Origin: Heracleum sosnowskyi
Lineage: Eukaryota > Streptophyta > Magnoliopsida > Apiales > Apiaceae
Reading direction: 5' to 3'
Length of the DNA: 64,000 nt
NCBI GenBank assembly: GCA_030848705.1
Contig: CM061240.1
Location: forward strand, 23,393,001-23,457,000
The notes under the pieces were generated by a model. It was given only the letters and a program-made list of their open reading frames with translations, made no database searches and was not told the origin of the DNA. Shown in pieces: positions 1 to 10,842 of this stretch. A program made the translations under genes and the position numbers. How positions within the stretch are numbered: position 1 is the stretch's first letter; each line of letters begins with the position of its first letter.

Positions 1-2
1 TC

Positions 3-227
3 AAGCAAGTATGTTACATAGACGATCCCCTTGAGAAATTATGGTCCGTGGTGTTAAAATTACCCGAGAATACCTACTATGAAGTTAATGATGAAGAAGA
101 TGAGGGATCCGTAGAGGTACAACTTGAGAATGAGTGTTTTGTGCCTAATTTACCGGACGTTGATTTGCTTGAGGAGGATGACTATAGTTACATGCGAGAT
201 GTTGATGAACAAATTTTACTTTCTTGA
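3..227 (+). CDS. C-terminal end of CACTA transposase-associated protein (DUF4216-like), partial
   Basis: This is an open frame of 74 residues from the window edge to TGA at 225-227. It contains a VCYIDDPLEKLW stretch followed by an acidic tail. The same motif occurs on the minus strand near 50.6 kb (VCYIDDPLEKMW) in the second CACTA of this window. In plant tnp2-type transposons this DUF4216 block lies at the C-terminus of, or just downstream from, the tnp2/DUF4218 transposase. Its function is not known. The start lies outside the window. Seen: the match to the internal copy. Inferred: it belongs to the element whose right terminus is at 13,274. Confidence 0.7.
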   Translation, partial: KQVCYIDDPLEKLWSVVLKLPENTYYEVNDEEDEGSVEVQLENECFVPNLPDVDLLEEDDYSYMRDVDEQILLS

Positions 228-1430
228 TGTAATTTTATTTATGTACTTTGAATGGTTAGCTGCTATATGGTTGTTTGGTTTTGCCTTTGAAATTGCAAAC
301 TACAGAATGTTCTTGTGAATTAGTGTTAATTTCAAACAATGCTTTTACTGCCGACCGTTGTCTGATAAGTGTTGTCTGTTTCAGTTTTTCTTGTAGTGTT
401 TTTAAATTATTAGATTGCCAAAGCTAATTATTACAGACTTCTTTTAGAGTTCTGTTGGTAGAAAATAGCATTTCTTTGTGTCAGGTTGTAGAAAATGGAA
501 TTTCTTATGCTATTTTACTGAAATTCCAGAAGACAGGATTTTATGTAGATCAACGTGAAACCCATCAGTTTATGCGTAACGTTTCAGGTTATAGAGTTCT
601 TGATATAAATGCAACCAGTCGACATGCTACAAGTGCTACTAGTATCATCCTTTTTTTCTTGATTTTATTAACATGAATTAAATCTGGAGACATGTATCAT
701 CTCCTTTATTGTGGAAATGAAGACTACATCTGCCAAATCCATGGAATGGCAGTGTTTATCAAAGTTTACACTGTAACATGGATGTTGTCCTGATAACTAT
801 TATTGTGTTAAACTGGCACTTGGTGAAATGAGAAATGATGCACCAGGGTTCTCAATCTTCTTATATATAGTAAGTATTTTATAAAATATTTACTTGAGTG
901 TGACATTTATTTTTAATTTTTTGATTAGCTGATTGCGTCTGAAAACAAAATATTCTGTGATGAAGTAGTTTAAGGATTAGATTGTGAAACGAATAGGGTA
1001 TCCCAATGCCGACAGTGTATTAACCTTTGTGGTCAGTGCATTTATGAAAATCCTAATTAGTGACGGAATTAAACCTGATTAGCTTAATGATAAGTAGAAT
1101 TATTCACTTATGAGCTATACCATTTGTCCATAACCTTTGTTTTATAATCGGTAAAAGTTCACTGAACTGTACTTTACTTTTTATGGTCACCGTCGTAAAA
1201 TTCTATGTACTAACCATGTAATGACAATTTAAAGATTTTTACTTTACTTGATAATTTTATGAATTGCCTCTCATTCTTGTCCTACTTCGTTTTTCTTCAA
1301 AAACTGTCCTAGTATGTCAATAATATACACTAATTTATTTATTTTGCACCTTTGTGTATTAGTTCTGCAATTTTTGGCTTTTAGTTATGTTAATTATGTA
1401 GTATGCAATTTTCTCTATTTTTTCTTCTGT
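228..1430. other. Non-coding 3' region of CACTA 1
   Basis: AT-rich sequence between the end of the DUF4216 ORF and the retrotransposon target site. Small ORFs at 455-676 and 1,314-1,532 have no recognisable motif and are hydrophobic or low in complexity, so I do not call them genes. Confidence 0.5.
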
Positions 1431-1435
1431 ACTTC

Positions 1436-2813
1436 TGATAAGCGTGAGCTTTATCTTAATATTGTCCCTATATTTAATTTATTTTGTATTAATTTGGATT
1501 TTTATTTAATAAATTATATTGTTTTATTGTAGGTATCAAGGAGTTCTAATTAAATATGGATTGGAGTTTAAAAGGCAAGAGTTGGAGATTAATTTGATTA
1601 AAAATCGGATTTTAAGGGTGGCTTGCGCAGTTCACACTGTTTGGGCCATAACTGGAGTTCTATAAATCCGATTCAGACGATTCAACAGCCCACGGAAAGC
1701 TGATGAGAAGGGCTTTATTTCAGAAGTGACATTGATATTAAAATCCAGCCGAGTCAGTCCAGAAACAGAGCCCAACAGTCAGCTACGAATTTCTTTATTG
1801 GAATTCAATTCTGATTAGGAAACTCCTTGTATTTGTATTAAATAATTAAAAAAAACTTTTATTAGAGATATTAATATATATTATTCAGACCTAATCTGAA
1901 TATACAGACGAACGCAAGAGAGAAAGAGAGACACACAAGGAAGAGAGAAAGAAGAAGCTTGAAGACGGAGATTCAGCCATTGAAGACGTTCAACTGGACT
2001 TGTTTTCTTCATCTTTGTGTTTAGAACTCTCTCCTTAACTCTTTTTCATCATGTTTATGTGCTATCAATTCTTGGATGTTCTTGAGATCTTAATTATGAA
2101 CTAATTTTATCAAGTTGGGATTTTTATGGAACCCTAGTATGGGATTGTTGGTGTTTTGATAAGAAGTATTGTATGCAGTTCATAGTTTATTCGTTCAAGT
2201 GGATTTTATGCTATATAATTGCTATTGTTTGGCCAACTGTAGTAAATTATTGAGTTAATTATAATACTGAGAGGGTTATGATTAACTGACACAATACTTG
2301 AATGGTGCATGATTGTATCTGTTGATATTAATTCTGTGACGGTATAGACATATATTGTTTACCTTGCATAGCCGTGTGAAATTGGTGCTTTATCGTATTC
2401 TTGAGATTAAATTGGCATAGACATATGTTAGTTTAGTTTATAGAATCTATATCATAGTGATTTCGAGAGAAAGCTATGACTGTCGAATTTCAGGTTAGTA
2501 GACTGTGAATTTGCTATGGTATTACACTGTTTTATTACCAACATGAACATGTTAGGGGGAAGTAATTATCCTGACTTATCTTCTCATATTTAAAACTCTC
2601 TTTGCTATTATAATTTAGTTGGTTAAATTAGTTTCTTTTGAATAGTTTAGTTAAAAACAATCTTTAATCAATTCATCTGTTCCGTAACTGAATTGTCTGA
2701 TATTGCTTGCAATTAATACAAATATACAGTCCTTGAGGAACGATATCTGGTATTCACTACTATATTACTTGTTTGCGATTGTGTACACTTGCACATTAGT
2801 ATTTTACGCAACA
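1436..2813 (+). repeat. 5' LTR of the Athila element
   Basis: 1,378 bp, TG..CA bounded. It aligns almost base for base with 10,843-12,219. The differences seen are TGATGAG vs TTATGAG, GTGACATT vs GTGGCATT, and an 8 vs 7 A run. Confidence 0.95.
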
Positions 2814-2819
2814 AGTTTT

Positions 2820-2837
2820 TGGCGCCGCTACCGGGGA
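2820..2837 (+). promoter_or_regulatory. Primer-binding site, tRNA-Asp type
   Basis: TGGCGCCGCTACCGGGGA begins six bases after the LTR end. It is close to the complement of the 3' end of plant tRNA-Asp, the usual primer for Athila-type elements. Confidence 0.85.
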
Positions 2838-2940
2838 CTGTTTTAGTTGTTAATTGCGAAGTTAATTTTCTTGCAGTTTGGTTTTTGTTACTTCTGTTCT
2901 AACAGGAGTAGTACTTGTGTCTTATCAGGTCTCTTTGTGT

Positions 2941-3885
2941 ATGAACAAAGAAACTTCAGGATTATTTATCTTTGATCCTGAAATCGAGCGAACCTTCAAA
3001 GCAAGAAGAAAAGTGCAACGCGAAGTTAGGAAAGCCAACCTAGTTATGGGTGATGAAAATGTTGATGCTCGAAATGCTATGATGGTGATGGATGATAAAG
3101 ATAGTGCTATTCGACAGTATGGAAAACCCCGTTTTGATGAGTTGAATTCGGGAATTGTGCGACCGGATATTCAAGCAACACAGTTTGAGCTGAAACCGGT
3201 CATGTTCCAGATGTTACAAACTGTTGGTCAGTTTAGTGGGATGGCTACTGAGGATCCTCACCTTCACCTTCGTCTTTTCATGGAAGTGAGTGATTCTTTT
3301 AAACTTCCGGGGGTGACAGAGGATGCTTTGAGGATGAAGTTGTTTCCGTATTCTTTGAGAGACACAGCAAGAGCATGGCTAAATTCTTTGCCATCGGCAT
3401 CAGTGACAACTTGGAATGATTTGGCAGAAAAGTTTCTCATGAAGTATTTCCCCCCCACTAAGAATGCTAAGCTTCGGAATGAAATCAATTCTTTTCAACA
3501 GCATGATGATGAGTCATTGTATGAAGCTTGGGAGAGATTTAAAGATTTGCTGCGAAAATGCCCAAATCATGGTCTTCTTCATTACATTCAGATGGAGACG
3601 TTCTATAATGGCCTCAATGCTCAGACAAAGTTGGTGGTGGATGCATCTGCAAATGGAGCTCTCTTGGCCAAATCTTACAATCAGGCATATGAGATTCTTG
3701 AGACGATTGCCACAAATAATTATCAGTGGACAAATGCTAGAGCACAAGCTGGGAAAAGAGTGGCTGGTATATATGAGGTTGATTCTGTAACTTCATTGAA
3801 AGCTCAAATGTCCTCAATTGAGAACATGCTTAAGAACATGACTATGGGAGGTAGCCATTCTACGATGCCATCCGTGAATTCATAA
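2941..3885 (+). CDS. Gag capsid region of the Athila element
   Basis: This is the structural capsid protein that packages the element's RNA. The first in-frame ATG is at 2,941. The frame is open upstream to 2,878 but without ATG. The retrotransposon gag domain lies in the centre, with ARAWLNSLP and FLMKYFPPTKNAKLRNEI, which are hallmarks of Athila gag. The frame ends at TAA 3,883-3,885. The zinc knuckle and pol follow in the same reading frame only 27 bases later. So the stop is either a nonsense mutation in a single gag-pol ORF or a readthrough codon; Athila gag-pol is normally one ORF, which favours mutation. Confidence 0.9.
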   Translation: MNKETSGLFIFDPEIERTFKARRKVQREVRKANLVMGDENVDARNAMMVMDDKDSAIRQYGKPRFDELNSGIVRPDIQATQFELKPVMFQMLQTVGQFSGMATEDPHLHLRLFMEVSDSFKLPGVTEDALRMKLFPYSLRDTARAWLNSLPSASVTTWNDLAEKFLMKYFPPTKNAKLRNEINSFQQHDDESLYEAWERFKDLLRKCPNHGLLHYIQMETFYNGLNAQTKLVVDASANGALLAKSYNQAYEILETIATNNYQWTNARAQAGKRVAGIYEVDSVTSLKAQMSSIENMLKNMTMGGSHSTMPSVNS

Positions 3886-3912
3886 ATCAGTCAAGTTCAG
3901 AATATTTCATGC

Positions 3913-6900
3913 GTGTATTGTGGTGAAGCTCATACTTTTGATAGTTGTCCTTCGAATCCAGAATCTGTCTATTACATGGGAAATCAAAATAAAGGTGGTC
4001 CTTATTCAAACACTTATAATTCATCATGGAGGCAACATCCTAACTTTTCTTGGAGTAATCAAGGGGCAAATTCTGGAACTTCAGGCTACAATTCTAGAGC
4101 CAACTATCCACCTGGATTTTCTCAACAATCTCAACAACAGTTTCCTCAACAAACATCTCGGTCTAGCTCTCTTGAGGATATGTTAAAGGAGTACATAGCC
4201 AAGAACGAGGCTAGTAGATCTCAAACTGAAGCCCTAGTCCAAAGCCAAGCAGCATCACTTAGAAACTTGGAGAATCAAGTTGGGCAACTAGCTAATGAGC
4301 TGAGGAATCGACCACATGGAACTCTCCCTAGCGACACTGAAAAGCCTAGGGATGTTGGGAATGAGCACTGTAAAGCCATGACATTGAAAAGCGGAAAAGT
4401 CTTGGAGGATGCTAAATCCAGTTCTAAAGAAGAAGGTGATTCCTCTACAACTGAAAAAAAAGATAAAATTTCAGAAAATGATGGTACCAAAGCTTCTAAG
4501 GTTGTTCCAACACTCCAACCACAACCACCATTCCCTCAACGGTTTCAAAAGCAGAAGCAAGATGTCCAGTTCAAGAAATTTCTGGATGTTTTGAAACAGC
4601 TTCACATCAATATTCCACTTGTAGAAGCTCTTGAGCAAATGCCCAACTATGTGAAATTCATGAAGGACATTCTTACAAAGAAGCGGAGGTTGGGGGAGTT
4701 TGAAACAGTAGCTCTAACGCAAGAGTGTAGCTCATTCGTGCAGAACAAATTACCCCCAAAGATGAAAGATCCCGGGAGTTTCACTATTCCTTGCACCATT
4801 GGCAATTCTTATTGTGGTATGGCATTGTGTGATTTGGGAGCTAGTATAAACTTAATGCCTATGTCTGTGTTCAGGAAACTGGGAATTGGAGAAGTTCGAC
4901 CTACAACTGTCACTCTTCAACTTGCTGATAGATCTATTGCTCATCCCGAAGGAAAGATTGAAGATGTTTTGGTCAAGGTAGACAAATTCATCTTTCCTGC
5001 TGATTTTATTGTCTTGGATTATGAGGCGGATCGAGAAGTTCCCATTATCTTAGGTAGGCCATTCCTTGCTACTGGAAGAACGTTGATTGATGTGCAAAAT
5101 GGGGAGCTAACGATGAGGGTTCAAGATGAAAAGGTGACTTTTAATGTTTTCAAGGCCATGAAATATTCTGATGATGTAGAATATTGTTCAGCAATCACTT
5201 TGGTTGATGATCTAGTTTATGAGAAACTAGAGCATAATTTTTCACATGACCCCTTGGAGCAGTTGATTCTTAATGTTTCTGGAAATGAAGTTGATGATGC
5301 TGATCTTTTAGCTTGGTTGGAAGCTAATTCACAGGGCACAAGAATTAGAGGCCGCTTTGAATCACTAGAGTTATCATCAAGGGAATTCAAGATTCCTAAG
5401 CCATCTATTGTTGAACCACCGGAGTTAGAATTGAAAGCTCTTCCTTCTCATTTAAAGTATGCTTATTTGGGACCTTCTTCTACTTTGCCTGTTATTGTCT
5501 CTGCTGAACTGTCTAATGCTCAGGAAAGTAAATTGGTGGAGATTCTTAAGAAGCACAAGAAAGCTATTGGATGGACTATTGCAGATATTCGAGGTATTAG
5601 CCCTTCTATTTGTATGCACAAAATTTTGTTAGAAGATGGAGCTAAGGGATCAATTGAAGGACAACGTCGATTGAATCCCATCATGAAAGAGGTGGTGAAG
5701 AAAGAGATTATCAAATGGCTTGATGCGGGAATTATTTACCCAATTTCTGATAGTTCATGGGTTAGCCCTGTTCAGTGTGTGCCTAAGAAAGGTGGGCTCA
5801 CAGTGATAAAGAATGAAGACAATGAGTTGATTCCGACCAGGACAGTCACAGGGTGGAGAATTTGCATTGATTATCGAAAGTTGAACAAGGCCACTAGAAA
5901 AGATCACTTTCCATTGCCCTTTGTTGATCAAATGCTGGACAAACTTGCTGAAAGAGAGTACTATTGTTTCCTAGATGGGTACTCTGGTTATAATCAGATA
6001 ACTGTAGCTCCAGAAGATCAACACAAAACTATATTCACCTGTCCTTATGGTACTTTTGCCTTTCGTAGGGTTCCATTCGGCCTATGTAATGCCCCTCCAA
6101 CTTTTCAAAGATGTATGATGGCTATCTTTTCTGACATGGTTGGTGAATTTTTGGAGGTGTTCATGGATGATTTCTCAGTGTTTGGGGATTCGTTTAATGA
6201 TTGTCTATGTAACTTGGGCAAGGTGCTAGAAAGATGTGAGGATACCAATCTTGTACTGAATTGGGAAAAGTGTCACTTCATGGTGAAGGAAGGCATCGTA
6301 TTGGGCCATAAAGTTTCAAGAAAAGGAATTGAAGTTGATAGGGCGAAAATTGAAGTTATTGAGAAGCTACCTCCTCCTACTTCTGTTAAGAATATTCGGA
6401 GTTTTCTTGGGCATGCAGGCTTCTACAGACGGTTCATCAAGGACTTCTCAAAAATCTCGAAGCCACTTTGCAAATTATTAGAGAATGACACTCCCTTTCA
6501 GTTTGATGGAGCATGTTTAAAGGCTTTCGAGGAGTTAAAGCAGAGGTTGATATCAGCACCAATTATTATTGCACAAGATTGGAGCTTGCCATTTGAGTTA
6601 ATGTGTGATGCTAGTGATTATGCAGTGGGTGCAGTAATGGGTCAAAGAAGAAACAAGGTATTTCATCCTATCTACTATGCAAGTCGTACTTTGACTGGAG
6701 CTCAATTAAACTACACGGTGACTGAAAAGGAGCTTCTTGCTGTTGTATTTGCCTTCGACAAGTTTCGCTCATATCTTGTGGGCACTAAAGTGGTTGTTTT
6801 CACTGATCATTCGGCAATCAAATATTTAATCACAAAGAAGGATGCAAAGCCACGGTTGATCAGGTGGGTTCTTCTGCTTCAAGAGTTTGATATTGAGATA

Positions 6901-7071
6901 CAAGACAGAAAAGGTGTTGAAAATCAAGTAGCTGATCACTTATCAAGAATGGAGTACAATGATGAATCTCGCACTATGATTCCTATCAAAGAAACATTTC
7001 CAGATGAACAGATGTTCAGGTACAACTTTCTAATGTTACTCCTTGGTTCGCTGACTTTGCTAATTATTTAG
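3913..7071 (+). CDS. Pol of the Athila element: zinc knuckle, protease, reverse transcriptase, RNase H
   Basis: The frame continues from gag. Residues 1-15 hold the zinc knuckle (CxxCxxxHxxxxC form). The aspartic protease motif (CDLGAS) is near residue 305, where DLG replaces the usual DTG. Reverse transcriptase spans about 645-830, with the catalytic FMDD at about 751. RNase H starts near 895 (MCDASD) and has FTDHSAIKYL near 965. The protein copies the element's RNA into DNA. The frame is lost near 7,018: the coding sense resumes one frame over and enters the integrase ORF, so a one-base deletion is likely in the RNase H-integrase spacer. All catalytic motifs seen look intact. Confidence 0.92.
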   Translation: MYCGEAHTFDSCPSNPESVYYMGNQNKGGPYSNTYNSSWRQHPNFSWSNQGANSGTSGYNSRANYPPGFSQQSQQQFPQQTSRSSSLEDMLKEYIAKNEASRSQTEALVQSQAASLRNLENQVGQLANELRNRPHGTLPSDTEKPRDVGNEHCKAMTLKSGKVLEDAKSSSKEEGDSSTTEKKDKISENDGTKASKVVPTLQPQPPFPQRFQKQKQDVQFKKFLDVLKQLHINIPLVEALEQMPNYVKFMKDILTKKRRLGEFETVALTQECSSFVQNKLPPKMKDPGSFTIPCTIGNSYCGMALCDLGASINLMPMSVFRKLGIGEVRPTTVTLQLADRSIAHPEGKIEDVLVKVDKFIFPADFIVLDYEADREVPIILGRPFLATGRTLIDVQNGELTMRVQDEKVTFNVFKAMKYSDDVEYCSAITLVDDLVYEKLEHNFSHDPLEQLILNVSGNEVDDADLLAWLEANSQGTRIRGRFESLELSSREFKIPKPSIVEPPELELKALPSHLKYAYLGPSSTLPVIVSAELSNAQESKLVEILKKHKKAIGWTIADIRGISPSICMHKILLEDGAKGSIEGQRRLNPIMKEVVKKEIIKWLDAGIIYPISDSSWVSPVQCVPKKGGLTVIKNEDNELIPTRTVTGWRICIDYRKLNKATRKDHFPLPFVDQMLDKLAEREYYCFLDGYSGYNQITVAPEDQHKTIFTCPYGTFAFRRVPFGLCNAPPTFQRCMMAIFSDMVGEFLEVFMDDFSVFGDSFNDCLCNLGKVLERCEDTNLVLNWEKCHFMVKEGIVLGHKVSRKGIEVDRAKIEVIEKLPPPTSVKNIRSFLGHAGFYRRFIKDFSKISKPLCKLLENDTPFQFDGACLKAFEELKQRLISAPIIIAQDWSLPFELMCDASDYAVGAVMGQRRNKVFHPIYYASRTLTGAQLNYTVTEKELLAVVFAFDKFRSYLVGTKVVVFTDHSAIKYLITKKDAKPRLIRWVLLLQEFDIEIQDRKGVENQVADHLSRMEYNDESRTMIPIKETFPDEQMFRYNFLMLLLGSLTLLII

Positions 7072-7082
7072 CTACTGGATTA

Positions 7083-8315
7083 ATGCCACCTGATTTATCA
7101 AGTCAACAAAGAAAGAAATTCTTGCATGATGTGAAATCTTATTTTTGGGATGAGCCTTATTTGTTCAAGCAAGGTGCAGACCAAATTATTAGAAGATGTG
7201 TTGCTGAATATGAGATGCAAGATATTCTTTTCCATTGTCATTCATCTCCTTCTGGTGGACATTTTGGTGGACAACGCACTGCTGCAAAGGTATTACAATC
7301 TGGTTTCTTTTGGCCTTCTCTGTTTAAGGATGCTCATGCATATGTTGTTAGATGTGATCGTTGTCAAAGAGTTGGTAATATCTCAAGAAGAAGTGAGATG
7401 CCTTTGACTAATATTCTCGAGGTAGAGTTGTTTGATGTGTGGGGAATTGACTTCATGGGACCATTCCCTCCTTCTTTTAAAAATGAGTACATCTTAGTGG
7501 CTGTTGATTATGTTTCTAAATGGGTAGAAGCTGTTGCTTATCCCACTAATGATGCAAAAGTTGTCATCAAGTTCTTGGACAAACATATTTTTACTCGTTT
7601 CGGAACCCCAAGAGCTATTATCAGTGATGAAGGTACACACTTTGTGAACAAATTATTGGCTAATACTCTGGCTAAGTACAATGTGCGACACAAGGTTGCT
7701 ACTGCCTACCATCCTCAAACTAATTGGCAAGCTGAGTTGTCTAACCGAGAAATTAAGGGCGTTCTTGAGAAAGTTGTGAATCCGAATCGAAAGGATTGGT
7801 CTACAAGGTTAGATGAGGCTCTATGGGCTTATCGTACTGCGTACAAAACTCCTTTGGGCATGTCTCCCTATCGCTTGGTTTTTGGAAAAGCGTGTCATCT
7901 ACCGGTTGAGCTCGAACACAAGGCTTATTGGGCTCTCAAAAATCTAAATTTTGACATGCAACTTGTTGGTGAAAAAAGAATGTTGCAACTTGATGAGTTG
8001 GATGAACTGCGATTTTTCTCCTACGAGAATGCGAAGTTGAAGACAAAAAAGTGGCATGATAAAAACATTCAATCTCGAGTGTTTGAAGTGGGGCAACAAG
8101 TCTTATTATTCAACTCAAGGCTAAAATTATTTCCAGGCAAGTTGAAATCTAGATGGTCTGGTCCTTTCACAATTGTGAAGGTACATCCCTATGGAGCTGT
8201 GGAATTACGTGATAATCAAGGGGGTGAATTTCAGGTCAATGGGCAACGATTAAAACATTATTGGGGAGGTGAGGTTGTACGTGACAAAATTTCACTTGAT
8301 TTGATGGAGTCTTGA
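7083..8315 (+). CDS. Integrase of the Athila element
   Basis: This enzyme inserts the cDNA copy into the genome. The HHCC zinc-binding domain is near residues 50-95 (GGHFGG, CDRCQR). The catalytic core starts at WGIDFMGPF (first Asp, near residue 122), the second Asp is in IISDEGTHF near residue 180, and the Glu is in the segment HPQTNWQAELSNREIK. The W in TNWQ is unusual where G is the rule in this family. The C-terminal part has the usual GPF..V..HPYGAVEL segment. It is separated from RT-RNase H by a frameshift, so in the current sequence it could only be made through frame correction. The true N-terminus lies upstream of 7,083, near 7,020. Confidence 0.9.
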   Translation: MPPDLSSQQRKKFLHDVKSYFWDEPYLFKQGADQIIRRCVAEYEMQDILFHCHSSPSGGHFGGQRTAAKVLQSGFFWPSLFKDAHAYVVRCDRCQRVGNISRRSEMPLTNILEVELFDVWGIDFMGPFPPSFKNEYILVAVDYVSKWVEAVAYPTNDAKVVIKFLDKHIFTRFGTPRAIISDEGTHFVNKLLANTLAKYNVRHKVATAYHPQTNWQAELSNREIKGVLEKVVNPNRKDWSTRLDEALWAYRTAYKTPLGMSPYRLVFGKACHLPVELEHKAYWALKNLNFDMQLVGEKRMLQLDELDELRFFSYENAKLKTKKWHDKNIQSRVFEVGQQVLLFNSRLKLFPGKLKSRWSGPFTIVKVHPYGAVELRDNQGGEFQVNGQRLKHYWGGEVVRDKISLDLMES

Positions 8316-10842
8316 AGAAATTGATGTCTAGCCAAAGACGTTAAAGAAAGGCGCTTCTTGGGAGGCAACCCAGGATTTTTGTAAGTTTCGTATATTTTGT
8401 TTCATTATTTATTTATTTTGTATTTTTTTTTAGTATAATTTTTTTTGTATATATATATTATTTTATTTTTGTACTCCCACACGGTGCTTTGATGAATTTT
8501 GTGTGAAGTGTTTCAGAAAAAAAAATTATGTGGAAAGGAGAAAAAAAAATGATAATTGGAGGTGGGAATTTTGCTACCTACGGCCTGTAGTGCAATATTG
8601 TCTACCCGCAGTGTCAAATTACCTGTTCAATACTGACAATTTATTGTCCGCGGTGCAAGTTTAATTTCCCGCAGTGCGGGAATGTCTGCTGAGACAACAA
8701 ATTCGCGCACTCCAGCGCTGGTCATGTACCCGCGGTGCACTGTTGTTTTTCCACGGTGTGAAAATCCCTGGACACCTACTTTAAAGCGCGTACGGTGCAA
8801 TTCTTTATGGAAAGAATTTTGTTCACCTGATCTACTAATCCAATTAATTCTGTGTCACCTATACTGATGTCCAAGCAACTAAACTTTCCAAGTAGCTGTT
8901 GTTGGGTTTTGAACCCCTGACCTTCAGCATGCCATCCAGGATCATCTACCACTGCACCAACGCAATCAATATGTTGATAGTCGATTTGTTTGTTTGATAA
9001 ACAAACAATTGGACTTGATATTTCAGCATATTAATAAAAGGAAGGAGCAAGCTTTAATAATATTCAAGAGGCACTTCATGCAAGCACATAGGGGAGTTTT
9101 CTCACCTTTCTTTGTATATATTTTTTATTTATTTTTATTTTTGTAATTTTTTTAGAATCTTGTTAGTTTAATGTATATTTATTAATATTATTCATTGGGG
9201 ACAATGAACCGCTTAAGTGTGGGGAGGGGTTTCCAATATAAAAAAAACATTAAAAAAATTAGGATTTTTTTTCTTTTTAATTTGTTAGATTTTTATTAGG
9301 ATAGTTTAAAAAATAGAAAAAAAACACAAAAAAATTAGAAAAACTTAAAAAATTGATTGCCTTGTCAATATAGCATGTTAATAAGGATAAGTACACACTA
9401 TGTAGACTTATTTTGCGAGTGTCATATATTTGTCTCCTTGGCGTAAAATACCTTTTACATGATGATGTCTTGTATGTGCTTGCGAAATTTCAAAACTTGA
9501 ATGTACGTCATTGTCAATTTTGATGAGTTTAGCATGCTATCACCTGTGAGATCTTGAGCCTTAATTTGTGATTGATACATCTCTTTATCAATCTATATTT
9601 TTTTTTTGTGGTGAGCCATTCGTCATTGTACATGCTGCTCTAGAACTTGCTTTAAACCAAGTCGTGCGTATATTGATATCGTGTATTGTGTAAAAATGAT
9701 AAAGGCACTAGGATTAACCGTATTGTCCCAAACAATACCCTGAAAAATAATCCTTAGTGAGCCCCCTTGAGCCTATATCCTTTTTCTTCGTATATCACCA
9801 TCACAATCTTGAGCTTATTTATTTGTTCTTGTCATGATTGACTAGTAGAGCATTGTGATATATACTTGAGATTGGTAAAATATTGAGTGTGGGGATATCT
9901 TTGTTAATGTGTGAATTTTGGTGGGATTTGAATTGGTTTGGCTACTTCTTGTCGGTGATATTTCAAATAAAATCACCCAGGTCAAAAAGAAAAGAAAAAA
10001 TAGAGAGCGCAAAAGAAAAAAAAAATTGAAAAAAAGGGGAAGAAGAAATAAAATCTCTCTATCGGAAAGAAAGAAAGAAAAGAGTGTATGTTCATTGGTT
10101 CTTGTAATGTGAAATTTATGAGTTTACATTTGTATGTGGGATGATATCTCAATGTTAGTTTCATGTTGAGTGCTTCAAGTGTATATGAACATTATGCTCT
10201 ATTAGTTGTCAAGTTTAGCCAACTGCAGCCTTTTCATTTTCCTACCCCTCACCTAAGCCTCATTACAACCCTTGACAAAGACCTTTTGATTTATACGAAC
10301 ACGAAGTCTAGAGATTTTGGTGGACAAGCAAGCTTATGGGAGCACATGTGCATTTGATTGAATTTGAGTGATACAGTTACACCTAAACACTTGTGTGCTT
10401 TGAGTGTTTGTGAGGTTATCTTTCCGTCTAAAGCATGCTATTATCTTGTTGATTGAGACTTTGATGTTATTCATGATATATTTTAGTCTTTTTAGACTAT
10501 GTGCGCGTACTTGAATAGTTGTGTTGGTGTGTAAAGTTGAGGAATTGCATTATATGACATCTAAGAGCTATTACATGGTTAAGTTTGCATGTGTGGTGTG
10601 CTATGATATATTTCATGATTGAGACTTGGCAGTCAACCCAAATAAGATTTTGTGGGTAGATTTACTATAAACCCTCACGAGACCTTACTCGTCCACTAGG
10701 GCTACCTAGGGGTTTAAAGGGCTTGTTGCATATGCCAAATGCAACCGTGATCACCTACGGAAGTGGTGTTAGTTAGTTAGGACTTAGTTTTTTTTTCTTT
10801 GTTCTTTGCCCGAGGACGTGCAAAATGATAAGTGTGGGGATG
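8316..10842 (+). other. 3' non-coding region of the Athila element with polypurine tract
   Basis: 2.5 kb between integrase and the 3' LTR. No env-like ORF is preserved. It holds the TTGGGAGGCAACCCAG palindrome shortly after the stop, a cluster of CCGCGGTGC-like motifs (8,575-8,800), a purine-rich stretch (9,980-10,085), and a block at 10,665-10,770 that recurs on the other strand near 45.6 kb. The polypurine tract is AGTGTGGGGATG directly before the LTR at 10,843. Confidence 0.75.
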
